From Blautia parvula (GTDB lineage: Bacteria > Bacillota > Clostridia > Lachnospirales > Lachnospiraceae), in assembly GCF_020215665.1 (NCBI RefSeq), contig NZ_CP084061.1, positions 5,113,001-5,177,000 of the forward strand: 64,000 nt of DNA, given 5' to 3'. Of this stretch, positions 36,835 to 45,829 are shown piece by piece. The first letter of the stretch is position 1. Every line of letters starts with the position of its first letter. The notes under the pieces are model-generated. The model was not told the DNA's origin. It was given only the letters and a program-made list of their open reading frames with translations, and ran no database searches. A program made the position numbers and the translations under genes.

Positions 36835-36846
36835 AAGAGTGTGCAA
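36818..36846 (-). promoter_or_regulatory. Promoter of GH27, overlapping the araC promoter
   Basis: On the minus strand TTGCAC (36846-36841) and TGATAT (36823-36818) with a 17-bp spacer. It overlaps the opposing promoter, so the two transcripts probably compete or are switched together. Confidence 0.5.
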
Positions 36847-36889
36847 AAAACAAAAGAATAGAAATTTGATATGAAGAGGTAAATTTTTG

Positions 36890-37765
36890 ATGGAGTACAA
36901 CAGGGGTATCTTCGGTGTCCTGAATCAGGATGACATGGAAGAACAGCCGCTTGTCCTTCTGGACGGCGGTGTGGAGCGTCGGTGCGGGGAGGCATATGAT
37001 TTTATAAATGACAGCAGGCCGGGGTACGAAGGCTTTCTTTTCCAGTACACGCTTTTGGGGGAGGGTGTGTATGAGAAAAACGGGTTCAGGCACACCGTAG
37101 GACGCGGCCGGGGATTTCTCATACAGTTCCCGGAAAAAAGCAGATACTTTCTGGAACATGACAGGGAAGAGCCGTGGGAGTTTCTGTATCTGCATTTTCA
37201 GGGAAACACGGCCCTGCCTTTTATAAGAAAAATAAAACACATATGTCCGGATATCATGTCCCTGGATGAGAACAGTCCCCCTGTCCGCATGGCCCTGCAT
37301 TTGCAGAAGCGCCTGACAAGCGGGGAGCGTCTGCAAAAATACGAAGGCGGTGAGTTTCTGTACCGTTTTCTCTGCGCCCTTTTAAGGGAAACGGAGCATC
37401 CGGTTACGCAGAAGAAAAGCTCCTCTGTACAGAAGGCAGCGGAGATTATGGAGGAGGAGTACAGGAGGCTTGGCGGAATAGAGGAGCTGGCAGCCAGGCT
37501 GGATATCTCCCCGGCACATCTCTCAAGGGCATTCAGGGAAGAGATGGGGACAACACCTTTGGCTTATCTTACAGGGCTTCGCCTGCAGTCAGCTATGAAT
37601 GACCTGCTGGGAACGGAGCACGGCATTGACAGCATTGCCAGAACAAACGGGTTTTCCAATGGGAATTACTTCGCCAAAATATTCAGAAAACATGTCGGCA
37701 TAAGCCCCGGCAGTTACAGGGAGAGCAATGGCAGTAAATACAGCAGGAAAGGAATGGGAGAATGA
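36890..37765 (+). CDS. AraC-family regulator divergent from GH27
   Basis: 291 residues from ATG 36890 (GAAGAGG upstream; a TTG one codon earlier is possible). N-terminal cupin-like sensor (FLFQYTLLGEGVYEKNGFRH; GRGFLIQFPEKSRYFLEHD) and C-terminal AraC domain (LAARLDISPAHLSRAFREEM; NGFSNGNYFAKIFRKHVGIS). Likely controls GH27 from the shared 146-base gap. Its stop overlaps the start of an amidase gene (ATGA). Confidence 0.92.
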   Translation: MEYNRGIFGVLNQDDMEEQPLVLLDGGVERRCGEAYDFINDSRPGYEGFLFQYTLLGEGVYEKNGFRHTVGRGRGFLIQFPEKSRYFLEHDREEPWEFLYLHFQGNTALPFIRKIKHICPDIMSLDENSPPVRMALHLQKRLTSGERLQKYEGGEFLYRFLCALLRETEHPVTQKKSSSVQKAAEIMEEEYRRLGGIEELAARLDISPAHLSRAFREEMGTTPLAYLTGLRLQSAMNDLLGTEHGIDSIARTNGFSNGNYFAKIFRKHVGISPGSYRESNGSKYSRKGMGE

Positions 37766-38742
37766 AGAAAATGGGAATGATCTTCGGCAGTTTGATTTTT
37801 GTGCTGGCCGCCGTGCTGGCGGTCCTTGCCGTAACCGGTGCGCAGAAAAGCAGGTCACTTCAGCAGGAGATGAAGCGCATGGACAAACAGATAAGCAAAA
37901 TACAGAAATCCTCCGAATCTATGGAAAAGGAGTTGGAGGAACTGAAAAAGGAAACCGAAAAGCGCGCGTTGGAGGCGGCTGAAGGAGATACCGCAGAAGC
38001 GGGCCAAAACGGGGAAACAAAAGAAGACAGCCTGTCGGCTGAAGCCGGAAAAAATGCCCGGGATGCCGATGATACAGCAGCGTTATCCGCCGCAGAACCG
38101 AGGAGTAACGGAAGAAAAGTAGCCATCGACCCCGGGCACCAGGGCCCCGGAGCAGATACAGGCGGTACAGAACCCCTTGGCCCGGGTTCTGAAGAGATGA
38201 AGGATAAATTCGCGTCAGGTACCCAGGGCGTCTACACCGGAGTTCCCGAATATGAGCTGACCCTGGCAGTCTCCAAACAGCTTCAGACAGAGCTTCAGAG
38301 CCGGGGATATGAGGTGATCATGACAAGGGAGGACAACGACACAGCCGTAAGCAATGTGGAGCGCGCGCAGATTGCCACGGAAAACGGAGCCCAGATTCTG
38401 GTCAGGATTCATGCGGACGGCAGCGAGGACAACAGCGCAAACGGTGCCATGACCATGATTCCATCTGCGGAGAACCCATATGTGGGGCAGCTTCATAAGG
38501 AGAGCAGCAGGCTGGGTGAAAATATCATCAATGCTTACTGCCAGGCAACGGGAATCAGGAACAACGGCGTAAGACTCTATGACAATATGACAGGGATCAA
38601 CTGGAGCACAGTACCGGTCACCATTCTGGAGATGGGTTTCATGACCAACCAGAGCGATGACGAGAAAATGCAGGACCCTGATATGCAGAAAAATATGGTA
38701 CAGGGGATTGCGGACGGTATCGATGCCTATTTCAGCCCATAA
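37762..38742 (+). CDS. Membrane-anchored N-acetylmuramoyl-L-alanine amidase (Amidase_3)
   Basis: 326 residues: membrane anchor (MIFGSLIFVLAAVLAVLAVT), a coiled-coil of about 50 residues, an acidic linker, then an Amidase_3 domain from about residue 115. Zinc ligands: His in AIDPGHQG, Glu in VPEYELTLAV, His in VRIHADGSED; catalytic Glu in ILEMGFMTNQ. Cleaves the amide bond between muramic acid and the stem peptide, outside the cell. Coupled by ATGA overlap to a sugar-type AraC regulator, an unusual pairing. Confidence 0.9.
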   Translation: MKKMGMIFGSLIFVLAAVLAVLAVTGAQKSRSLQQEMKRMDKQISKIQKSSESMEKELEELKKETEKRALEAAEGDTAEAGQNGETKEDSLSAEAGKNARDADDTAALSAAEPRSNGRKVAIDPGHQGPGADTGGTEPLGPGSEEMKDKFASGTQGVYTGVPEYELTLAVSKQLQTELQSRGYEVIMTREDNDTAVSNVERAQIATENGAQILVRIHADGSEDNSANGAMTMIPSAENPYVGQLHKESSRLGENIINAYCQATGIRNNGVRLYDNMTGINWSTVPVTILEMGFMTNQSDDEKMQDPDMQKNMVQGIADGIDAYFSP

Positions 38743-38749
38743 CGGCAGT

Positions 38750-39598
38750 TTACGGCAAAGGGCTGGTACGGCCCACGGCATGAGATTTCCGAAACTGCGA
38801 GGGAGATACTTTAAAATGCTTTTTAAAGGCCCTGCTCAGATGGAATTCATCATAAAATCCAAAGTTGACGGCAGCCTCATGGAGAGTAGCCTCCGGCTGG
38901 TGCGTCAGGAAATGCCCAGCCATTTCCAGTCTGGTCTCCATCTGGTAAGCGTAGAACGTTTTTTGGCAGGCTTTCCGGAAGCGGTTGTTCAAGGTGCGGG
39001 CACAGATAAAATGCGCCTCCGCCATTTCCCCGGCAGTGTAAAAAGTCTGAGGATTTGACTGGATCTGCCTGCATACTTCCTCTACCAGCGGGTCAGAGGG
39101 CTGCCTGTCCCCGGAAACTGTATGCAGTTCTGCGATTTCACACAAAAGCAGGTTGAAAAGCAGGGAGAGGCGGCAGAGCTTTTCCGGGCTGTCTGACCAG
39201 AAGACAGATATGAGTTCCTCAAAATACATGCGGATATGCGGATGGTGCCGGCAGTGCAGCAGGGTATGGCATGGAAGAAACTTGGATGATTCCATTTCTT
39301 CCATGTCATTTTTTTCGCCTGTTTCAGCAGCCGTGGGAAGTACGTGAAAATACATGTGCCTGTTTCCGGGGTTACAGAGTTTTTCACCCCGGTGATGCCT
39401 TCCTGCGCTGAGAATCAGCAGGTCATCCCGGTGCATTTCATAGATATGCCCGTCTTCTATGATCTCCCATTCTCCATCCAGCATATAGAGAAAATCATGT
39501 TCTGCAAGAATACGGTCAGGGTGGACCATACCGTTTACAGATGTGATATAGTTGGCGCTGGTGATCCGGCGATGTGCCATTTTTTCTAAAAGCAGCAT
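38750..39598 (-). CDS. AraC-family regulator near GH127
   Basis: 282 residues from ATG 39598, preceded by AAAGGAGGGAG; a -10 box lies at 39632-39637, so the longer reading from 39688 is not transcribed. Cupin-like N-terminus (EHDFLYMLDGEWEIIEDGHI; HRDDLLILSAGRHHRGEK) and C-terminal AraC domain (HFICARTLNNRFRKACQKTF; FGFYDEFHLSRAFKKHFKVS). Diverges from GH127 and probably regulates it. Ends 7 bases from the converging amidase gene. Confidence 0.92.
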   Translation of the reverse strand: MLLLEKMAHRRITSANYITSVNGMVHPDRILAEHDFLYMLDGEWEIIEDGHIYEMHRDDLLILSAGRHHRGEKLCNPGNRHMYFHVLPTAAETGEKNDMEEMESSKFLPCHTLLHCRHHPHIRMYFEELISVFWSDSPEKLCRLSLLFNLLLCEIAELHTVSGDRQPSDPLVEEVCRQIQSNPQTFYTAGEMAEAHFICARTLNNRFRKACQKTFYAYQMETRLEMAGHFLTHQPEATLHEAAVNFGFYDEFHLSRAFKKHFKVSPSQFRKSHAVGRTSPLP

Positions 39599-39631
39599 GG
39601 GACTCCCTCCTTTTTCGATGACGTTTTCCAT

Positions 39632-39660
39632 ATTATACATGTTATGTTCCTCATTGGCAA
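39632..39660 (-). promoter_or_regulatory. Promoter of the AraC gene near GH127
   Basis: On the minus strand TTGCCA (39660-39655) and TATAAT (39637-39632) with a 17-bp spacer, 33 bases before the start at 39598. Confidence 0.75.
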
Positions 39661-39799
39661 TGGATATGGGAATGTAGTTTTGATACACTTACCATGACAA
39701 GAACAATACGGTACATTCCCGGGCGTGGCCCAAAATTTATTTGGGGGCCGCGCTTCCATGCCGGGATTCAAAAACAGAAACAGATGGAGGATGAATCAC

Positions 39800-41836
39800 A
39801 TGAACAGACAGGATTTCAGCAGACCGCTTTCCCTTAGAAGTGTACAGGTAACCGATGATTTTTGGAAAAAAGAGATGGAGCTGGTGAGGACCCAAATGCT
39901 TCCTTATCAGTGGGATGCCCTGAATGACCGGGTGGAGGGTGCGGCACCCAGCTACTGCATGAGAAATTTTAAAACAGCCGGAAAGAAAAATCTGGAAAGA
40001 AAAGAGATGGGGGATGCGTATCAGGAGCCGTCCTACACCTTCCGCGGTTTTGAGGCGCTTCCCGAGGACCCGGAGCATCTGGAAGATAAATTTTACGGAT
40101 TTGTATTTCAGGACAGTGATTTTTATAAATGGATCGAGGCGGTGGGATATTCCCTCACCCAGCACCCGGACCCGGAGCTTGAAAAGACAGCGGACGCTGC
40201 CATTGACATTGTCTGCGCGGCCCAGCAGGAGGACGGCTACCTGGACACCTACTATATCCTGAACGGCAGGGATAAAATATTTACAAATCTGAAAGACCAC
40301 CATGAGCTTTACTGTCTGGGACATTTAATAGAAGGGGCAGTGGCTTACTATCAGGCTACAGGAAAAGATAAGCTGCTGAGAGCGGCCATGGGATATGCGG
40401 ACTATACCGCAGCACATTTCGGACCGGAGAAAGGAAAATGCAAGGGCTATCCGGGGCATGAAATAGCGGAGATGGCCCTTGTCCGTCTATATGAGGCGAC
40501 AGGAAATGAAAAATATCTCAACCTGGGACGTTTCTTTGTAGATGAAAGAGGAGCCAGACCATACTATTTCGATAAAGAGCATCCGGAGTGCGTCAAAAAT
40601 TCTCCGGACGGCCTCCGCTATGCATACAATCAGGCACACATCCCGGTACGTGAGCAGGACGAAGCTGTGGGGCATGCGGTGCGCGCGGTTTATCTCTACG
40701 CAGGGATGACGGATATGGCAAGGATAACACAGGATGAAAGCCTTTATCACGCCTGTGAAAAATTATGGGACAGTATGGTGGAACGCAAGATGTATATTAC
40801 GGGCGGCATAGGCGGCACACACATAGGGGAGGCGTTTTCCTTTAACTATGACCTGCCGAATGACACTGCATACGCGGAGACCTGCGCAGCCATCGGCCTT
40901 GTATTTCTGGCGAGAAGAATGCTGGAGATCAAGCCTGTTTCACAATATGCGGATGTGATGGAGCGCGCTCTGTACAACTGTGTGCTCAGCGGTATGGCTT
41001 TGGACGGCAGAAGCTTCTTCTATGTAAATCCGCTGGAAGTAAATCCGGAGGCCTGCCGCATGGATGAAAGAAAAGCCCATGTAAAGCCGGTGCGTCAGAA
41101 ATGGTTCGGCTGTGCATGCTGCCCTCCCAACCTGGCAAGAATGCTGAGTTCCATAAGCTCTTACGCCTACACGGAGACAGAGGATACCCTGTTCGTGCAC
41201 CTCTACATGGGAAGTATCATTAAAAAACAGGTAAACGGAAAAGAACTCACCATTACAGTATCCTCAAAGCTTCCCAAAAGCGGGCAGGTGGGAATAGAGG
41301 TGAGCGGGGAATCGGTACCATTTACCATAGCCCTCCGTATCCCGGACTGGTGCGGGGAGGGAGATACCGGATTCTCCATCAAAGGGGTGAGGGACAGTGA
41401 GTGTACCAGAAAAGACGGATATCTGTATGTGACAAGATGCTGGCAGCCGAAAGAGCGCTTATCCCTTAAGTTTGCCATGGATGTGAAGATCATGGAGGCA
41501 GACCCGAGAGTCAGGGAGGATATCGGCAAAGTGGCTGTGACACGAGGCCCCATGGTATACTGTCTGGAGGAGGCTGACAATGGTACGGACCTGCACCTGC
41601 TGACGCTGGACTGCGGCAAAGAGGCAGAGACTGAGGAATTTACAGTTGCCGGGGAGCAGGTGATCGCTGTTGTCATGGATGGGTTCAGGCAGCAGGTACA
41701 GACTTCACGAAAGGGCCTGTACCATCCTCTGAAAACGGCTGTGAAGGAACCGGTTAAGCTGCGTTTCATACCATATTATGTCTGGGCAAACCGGGGAGAA
41801 AATGAAATGACCGTTTGGGTCAGACAGGAAAAATAG
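39800..41836 (+). CDS. GH127 beta-L-arabinofuranosidase
   Basis: 678 residues from ATG 39800, with GGAGG 9 bases upstream; upstream in-frame ATGs lack spacing. Alpha/alpha-barrel enzyme of the former DUF1680 family, releasing beta-L-arabinofuranose. Motifs include GGTHIGEAFSFNYDLPNDTA near 345 and the cysteine cluster WFGCACCPPNLARML near 435, which holds the zinc-bound Cys nucleophile. No signal peptide; acts on imported arabinose oligosaccharides. Divergent from an AraC gene. GH146 is a near alternative. Confidence 0.93.
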   Translation: MNRQDFSRPLSLRSVQVTDDFWKKEMELVRTQMLPYQWDALNDRVEGAAPSYCMRNFKTAGKKNLERKEMGDAYQEPSYTFRGFEALPEDPEHLEDKFYGFVFQDSDFYKWIEAVGYSLTQHPDPELEKTADAAIDIVCAAQQEDGYLDTYYILNGRDKIFTNLKDHHELYCLGHLIEGAVAYYQATGKDKLLRAAMGYADYTAAHFGPEKGKCKGYPGHEIAEMALVRLYEATGNEKYLNLGRFFVDERGARPYYFDKEHPECVKNSPDGLRYAYNQAHIPVREQDEAVGHAVRAVYLYAGMTDMARITQDESLYHACEKLWDSMVERKMYITGGIGGTHIGEAFSFNYDLPNDTAYAETCAAIGLVFLARRMLEIKPVSQYADVMERALYNCVLSGMALDGRSFFYVNPLEVNPEACRMDERKAHVKPVRQKWFGCACCPPNLARMLSSISSYAYTETEDTLFVHLYMGSIIKKQVNGKELTITVSSKLPKSGQVGIEVSGESVPFTIALRIPDWCGEGDTGFSIKGVRDSECTRKDGYLYVTRCWQPKERLSLKFAMDVKIMEADPRVREDIGKVAVTRGPMVYCLEEADNGTDLHLLTLDCGKEAETEEFTVAGEQVIAVVMDGFRQQVQTSRKGLYHPLKTAVKEPVKLRFIPYYVWANRGENEMTVWVRQEK

Positions 41837-41871
41837 AAAAAAGGCGTAAAAAAGAAAAAAATATCACATAA

Positions 41872-41917
41872 AATCGAAAAATAATCCATTTTTTTTCAGG
41901 GATGATTCGATTATAAT
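41872..41917 (+). promoter_or_regulatory. -10 box and dyad before the HPr-like gene
   Basis: TATAAT (41912-41917) lies 66 bases before the gene. AATCGAA (41872-41878) and TTCGATT (41906-41912) form a dyad that reaches the -10. The -35 region is only a T-run, which suggests activator dependence or a missed element. Confidence 0.45.
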
Positions 41918-41983
41918 GTACTCAGTCAAAGAAAGAAGAAAAAACACGGATTATATAAAGATTAAAAAAAGGAGAATGATTTT

Positions 41984-42211
41984 ATGTGTGTGCAGGTCTG
42001 TTTTAAAGAAATCGACGAAATTGTGAAGTTTGTCAACAAAGTATCTGAGGCGCCCTTCCAGATTGATGCCTGCTGTGGCAGCTATATGGTAGATGCCAAA
42101 TCCATTATGGGAATGATGGCGATCGGTGCAGGAAAGAAAGTAGAACTGAAAATCTATTCAGATGAAGGAATTGGAAATCTGGAGCAGTTGATCCGTACGT
42201 ATGCTGCGTAA
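41984..42211 (+). CDS. HPr-like protein without the phosphorylatable histidine
   Basis: 75 residues matching the HPr fold of the phosphotransferase system: the KSIMGMMAIGAGKKVELKIY stretch near 39-58 matches the Ser-46 helix region of HPr. The HARP motif with His-15 is absent; residues 7-20 read FKEIDEIVKFVNKV. So it cannot carry phosphate from enzyme I, while the regulatory Ser (residue 40) is kept, as in Crh of Bacillus. It may act only as a catabolite-control partner of CcpA. Strong AAAGGAG site; own promoter and terminator. Confidence 0.75.
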   Translation: MCVQVCFKEIDEIVKFVNKVSEAPFQIDACCGSYMVDAKSIMGMMAIGAGKKVELKIYSDEGIGNLEQLIRTYAA

Positions 42212-42272
42212 ATAGAGAGATTCCCCTTGTCCCGCAAAAGAAAATAACCCTGTCTGCATAGCAGTTTGATTG

Positions 42273-42330
42273 GCCCCTTGTCAAGTAGGCAAGGGGCTGA
42301 CCCTTGCTGCTGCGCAGGCAGGGCTTTTTT
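42273..42330 (+). terminator. Two hairpins ending the HPr-like gene
   Basis: GCCCCTTG (42273-42280) pairs with CAAGGGGC (42290-42297). A second, imperfect hairpin (42301-42323) is followed by six T residues. The end overlaps the stop of the converging AraC gene, so it probably limits read-through in both directions. Confidence 0.7.
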
Positions 42331-43192
42331 ACGCAGAAAACTGAGCGTATTTTTTCGGGGAAATACCCACTGCCTTTGTAAAAGATTTCAGGAAATTGCT
42401 GTAATCCCCGAAACCGCAGCGGATGCAGGCATCTGTGACGGAATACCCCTCAGATAGGTATGATTTGGCAAGAGTGATACGTTTGGCTGTGATGTATTTG
42501 TTGATAGTGGTACCCGTCTCACTTTTGAATATCCTGCACAGATAAGAGGTACTGATATAAAAATGTTTTGCCAGCCGCTCAATACTCAGATCCTCCGCAA
42601 TATGCTGGTTAATGTAAGAAAGGATGGCGTCCATCTGTTCATGATGGCTTCCGGCAGGTTCATGCCTGGGCAGGTCATGGTCGCAGTTTTGCAAAAAAAT
42701 ACCGTTTAAAAAGGTCATAAGCTGAAGAAAGACGGCATGGTCCAGGATATCCTGTCCATAGCCTTCGTTCTCCGACAGTTTATGTATGAAATACAGGAAA
42801 CGTTTCTGTTCTTCCGGGGACAGGGATATCTTGTGTCCGAAGTTGGTATTTCTGCAGGTAAAGCAGTAATTCAGGTCTGTCTTTCCGGTACAGCATCGTT
42901 TCAGGTAATCGGGATAGATGGATACAATGATCCGTTCATGCTTCACATTGTCAACCTGGGACAGGTAATGGCTCTCATATTGGTTAATGAAAAAAATGTC
43001 TCCGGGATTAAAATTATAAAACCGGTTATCAATCAGAAACTGTTTTCCGCCGGAGACAGAATAATAGATTTCATAGCAGTCGTGGATGTGGATATCCATG
43101 GGCTTTTCATAGCTGTACAGATGCGCAGCGGAGAAGGTCTGCGTTTCAATACAGGAGCGGATGCCCTCCTTACAGGAACTGCAGAGTTTCAT
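42329..43192 (-). CDS. AraC-family regulator divergent from kduI
   Basis: 287 residues from ATG 43192 (AAAGGAGG upstream). The N-terminus has a CSSC pair (KLCSSCKEGIRSC) that may bind metal or sense redox state. Cupin region IHIHDCYEIYYSVSGGKQF; C-terminal AraC domain (IERLAKHFYISTSYLCRIFK; CGFGDYSNFLKSFTKAVGIS). Lies opposite the kduI-kduD-isomerase operon and is the likely regulator of it. Confidence 0.9.
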   Translation of the reverse strand: MKLCSSCKEGIRSCIETQTFSAAHLYSYEKPMDIHIHDCYEIYYSVSGGKQFLIDNRFYNFNPGDIFFINQYESHYLSQVDNVKHERIIVSIYPDYLKRCCTGKTDLNYCFTCRNTNFGHKISLSPEEQKRFLYFIHKLSENEGYGQDILDHAVFLQLMTFLNGIFLQNCDHDLPRHEPAGSHHEQMDAILSYINQHIAEDLSIERLAKHFYISTSYLCRIFKSETGTTINKYITAKRITLAKSYLSEGYSVTDACIRCGFGDYSNFLKSFTKAVGISPKKYAQFSA

Positions 43193-43224
43193 GACGGTTC
43201 CTCCTTTGATCATTAATATCTTCC

Positions 43225-43253
43225 AGTATAAGATATCAGTGTAAGATTTGCAA
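43225..43253 (-). promoter_or_regulatory. Promoter of the AraC gene next to kduI
   Basis: On the minus strand TTGCAA (43253-43248) and TATACT (43230-43225) with a 17-bp spacer, 33 bases before the start at 43192. Confidence 0.7.
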
Positions 43254-43387
43254 GATTTCTGAAAGAAAAACACAGGAAACAGAAAATCTGTCATGATAAG
43301 ATGGGTATAAAGATTCAGAGCGTGTCTGAAAATCCATTCCGACGATCTGCACGCTCCAGGGAAAGCAAAAGAAAGGCAGGAATCACA

Positions 43388-44251
43388 ATGGAACTCAGAA
43401 CAGCAGCATCACCAAGAGATGTAAAACACTATACAACCCAGCGCCTCAGAGAAGAATTTTTAATACAGAATGTATTTGTACCCGATGAGATCAGACTGGT
43501 ATACAGCCACATTGACAGGATCATCACAGGTTCCGCCACCCCGGCAGAAAAAGAACTGAAGCTGGTGGCAGGCCAGGAGTTAAGAGCGGAATATTTCCTT
43601 CAGAGACGTGAGATGGGCGTGATCAATATCGGAGGTCCGGGCCGCATCTGTGTTGACGGCAGAACCTTTGAAGTGGCACCGCGGGAAGGCATGTACATTG
43701 GCATGGGAAAAAGAGATATCACATTTTCCAGTACAGATAAGGAAAATCCCGCCAAGTTCTACATCAACAGTGCGCCTGCCCACACTTCTTATCCCACAGT
43801 GCTCATAAAGCGTGAGGGAACGCTGGAGGAAGACGTGGTAATCATAAAAGAGGAGAACAAGGTGGAATTGGGAAGTCTGGAGCAGTCCAACCACAGGACC
43901 ATCTGCAAATATATTCTTCCGGGACAGGTGGAGAGCTGCCAGCTGGAAATGGGAATGACAAGCCTGGAACCGGGAAGTGTGTGGAACACCATGCCCTGCC
44001 ACACCCATGACAGAAGGATGGAAGTGTATCTGTATTTTGATATGCCGGAGGATGCCTTTGTTATGCACTATATGGGAGAACCACAGGAGACAAGGCATAT
44101 TGTCATGAGAAATGAGGAGGCTGTGATCTCCCCCAGCTGGTCTATCCATGCAGGTTCGGGCTCCAGGAATTATACATTTATCTGGGGAATGGTGGGCGAA
44201 AACCAGGATTTTGATGACATGGACGGTATCAGAAATGAGGACATTCTGTAA
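43388..44251 (+). CDS. kduI: 5-dehydro-4-deoxy-D-glucuronate isomerase
   Basis: 287 residues from ATG 43388; family proteins are about 278. Cupin-type zinc isomerase that converts 4-deoxy-L-threo-5-hexosulose uronate to 3-deoxy-D-glycero-2,5-hexodiulosonate. Zinc site in CHTHDRRMEVYLYFDMPEDA near 195-215, with another His in WSIHAGSGSRNYTFIWGMVG near 250. Directly upstream of kduD (57 bases). The substrate is produced by GH88/GH105 enzymes in this window. Confidence 0.95.
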   Translation: MELRTAASPRDVKHYTTQRLREEFLIQNVFVPDEIRLVYSHIDRIITGSATPAEKELKLVAGQELRAEYFLQRREMGVINIGGPGRICVDGRTFEVAPREGMYIGMGKRDITFSSTDKENPAKFYINSAPAHTSYPTVLIKREGTLEEDVVIIKEENKVELGSLEQSNHRTICKYILPGQVESCQLEMGMTSLEPGSVWNTMPCHTHDRRMEVYLYFDMPEDAFVMHYMGEPQETRHIVMRNEEAVISPSWSIHAGSGSRNYTFIWGMVGENQDFDDMDGIRNEDIL

Positions 44252-44308
44252 CAGCAGGCTGAAAATACAGATAGGAAAGCAGACCGGAAAACAGAAAGGA
44301 GATTCCAT

Positions 44309-45109
44309 ATGGAAACAAATAAATTATTTTCTTTAGAGGGAAAAGTTGCCCTCGTGACAGGAGCAGCTTACGGCATAGGATTTGCCATTGCGGAGGCTTA
44401 TGCGGCAGCCGGCGCCAAGATCGCGTTTAACTGCAGGGGCCGGGAGCACATGGATAAGGCGCTGGCGGACTATAAGGCAAAAGGCATTGAGGCCAGAGGC
44501 TATATCTGTGATGTGACAGATGAGGCACAGGTTGAAAATATGGTGGCTGACATTGAAAAAGAACTGGGCACCATTGACATTCTTGTGAACAATGCCGGTA
44601 TCATCAAGAGGATTCCCATGACAGAGATGAAAGCAGAGGAGTTCCGCCAGGTGATTGACATTGACTTAAACGCCCCGTTTATTGTGTCTAAGGCGGTGAT
44701 TCCCGGTATGATCCGGAAGGGACACGGCAAGATCATCAACATCTGTTCCATGATGAGCGAGCTGGGCCGCGAGACAGTTTCCGCCTACGCTGCAGCAAAA
44801 GGCGGCCTGAAAATGCTGACCAAAAATATTGCATCCGAGTACGGCGAATACAATATCCAGTGCAACGGCATCGGCCCCGGTTATATTGCCACACCTCAGA
44901 CAGCACCTTTAAGAGAGACACAGCCGGACGGAAGCAGACATCCCTTTGACCAGTTCATCCTTGCAAAGACACCGCAGGCACGCTGGGGAACCCCGGAGGA
45001 CCTGATGGGGCCTGCTATTTTCCTGGCTTCTGATGCGTCCGACTTTGTAAACGGCCATATTCTCTATGTGGACGGCGGCATTCTGGCATACATTGGAAAA
45101 CAGCCGTGA
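44309..45109 (+). CDS. kduD: 2-deoxy-D-gluconate 3-dehydrogenase family (KduD)
   Basis: 266-residue short-chain dehydrogenase. NAD site VALVTGAAYGIGFAIAEAYA near 13-32, NNAG near 94, catalytic Ser-Tyr-Lys in NICSMMSELGRETVSAYAAAKGG-type context (Tyr near 159, Lys near 163) and HILYVDGGILAYIGKQ at the end. Reduces the KduI product to 2-dehydro-3-deoxygluconate. AAAGGAG site before ATG. Operon with kduI and the RpiB-like gene. Confidence 0.95.
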   Translation: METNKLFSLEGKVALVTGAAYGIGFAIAEAYAAAGAKIAFNCRGREHMDKALADYKAKGIEARGYICDVTDEAQVENMVADIEKELGTIDILVNNAGIIKRIPMTEMKAEEFRQVIDIDLNAPFIVSKAVIPGMIRKGHGKIINICSMMSELGRETVSAYAAAKGGLKMLTKNIASEYGEYNIQCNGIGPGYIATPQTAPLRETQPDGSRHPFDQFILAKTPQARWGTPEDLMGPAIFLASDASDFVNGHILYVDGGILAYIGKQP

Positions 45110-45168
45110 CAGAAAACAGATAAATTTCAATCGTTACGAACCATTCATCAAGTGAGGAGTAAAAAATC

Positions 45169-45807
45169 ATGAAAATCGCATTAATAAATGAAAACAGCCA
45201 GGCAGCTAAAAACGGAATGATCTGCAGTGCGCTGAAAACAGTAGTGGAGCCAATGGGCCATGAAGTCCGTAACTACGGTATGTATACCGCAGAGGATGAC
45301 TGCCAGCTCACCTATGTGCAGGTGGGAATCCTTGCGGCGGTTCTGTTAAATTCCGGCGCGGCTGATTATGTCATCACAGGCTGCGGCACAGGAGAGGGGG
45401 CCATGCTGGCCTGCAATTCCTTCCCGGGAGTCATCTGCGGCCATGTGGAGGACGCTCTGGACGCATACACCTTTGCCCAGATCAATGACGGCAATGCCAT
45501 TGCCATTCCGTTTGCAAAGGGATTCGGATGGGGCGGTGACCTGAATCTCCAGTATATTTTTGAGAAGCTTTTTGTGGAGGAAAGCGGTCAGGGATACCCG
45601 AGAGAACGGGCAGTTCCGGAAAAACGCAACAAACAGATTTTGGACAAGGTAAAAGAAGTCACATACAGAGACCTTCCCGAAATTCTGGAGAATCTGGACC
45701 GGGAGCTTGTAAGAGGAGCCCTGGGCGGTGAGAAATTCCGGGAATATTTCTTTGCAGACTGCAAGTGTGACAAGATTGCAGATGCAGTAAAGAAGATACT
45801 GGACTGA
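45169..45807 (+). CDS. RpiB/LacAB-family sugar isomerase, possibly DhuI-like
   Basis: 212 residues, longer than RpiB (about 150). The RpiB core is clear: MKIALINENSQAAKNGMICS, then GAADYVITGCGTGEGAMLAC near 64-83 and NDGNAIAIPFAKGFGWGGDL near 108. An added C-terminal helical tail (KRNKQILDKVKEVTYRDLPE) fits DhuI, the RpiB-type isomerase that replaces KduI in some streptococci and lactobacilli. If so, this operon carries two different isomerases for the same step. A pentose or galactose-6-phosphate isomerase role cannot be ruled out. Confidence 0.8.
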   Translation: MKIALINENSQAAKNGMICSALKTVVEPMGHEVRNYGMYTAEDDCQLTYVQVGILAAVLLNSGAADYVITGCGTGEGAMLACNSFPGVICGHVEDALDAYTFAQINDGNAIAIPFAKGFGWGGDLNLQYIFEKLFVEESGQGYPRERAVPEKRNKQILDKVKEVTYRDLPEILENLDRELVRGALGGEKFREYFFADCKCDKIADAVKKILD

Positions 45808-45829
45808 ACAAAAAAAGCAGAGGTATGAG

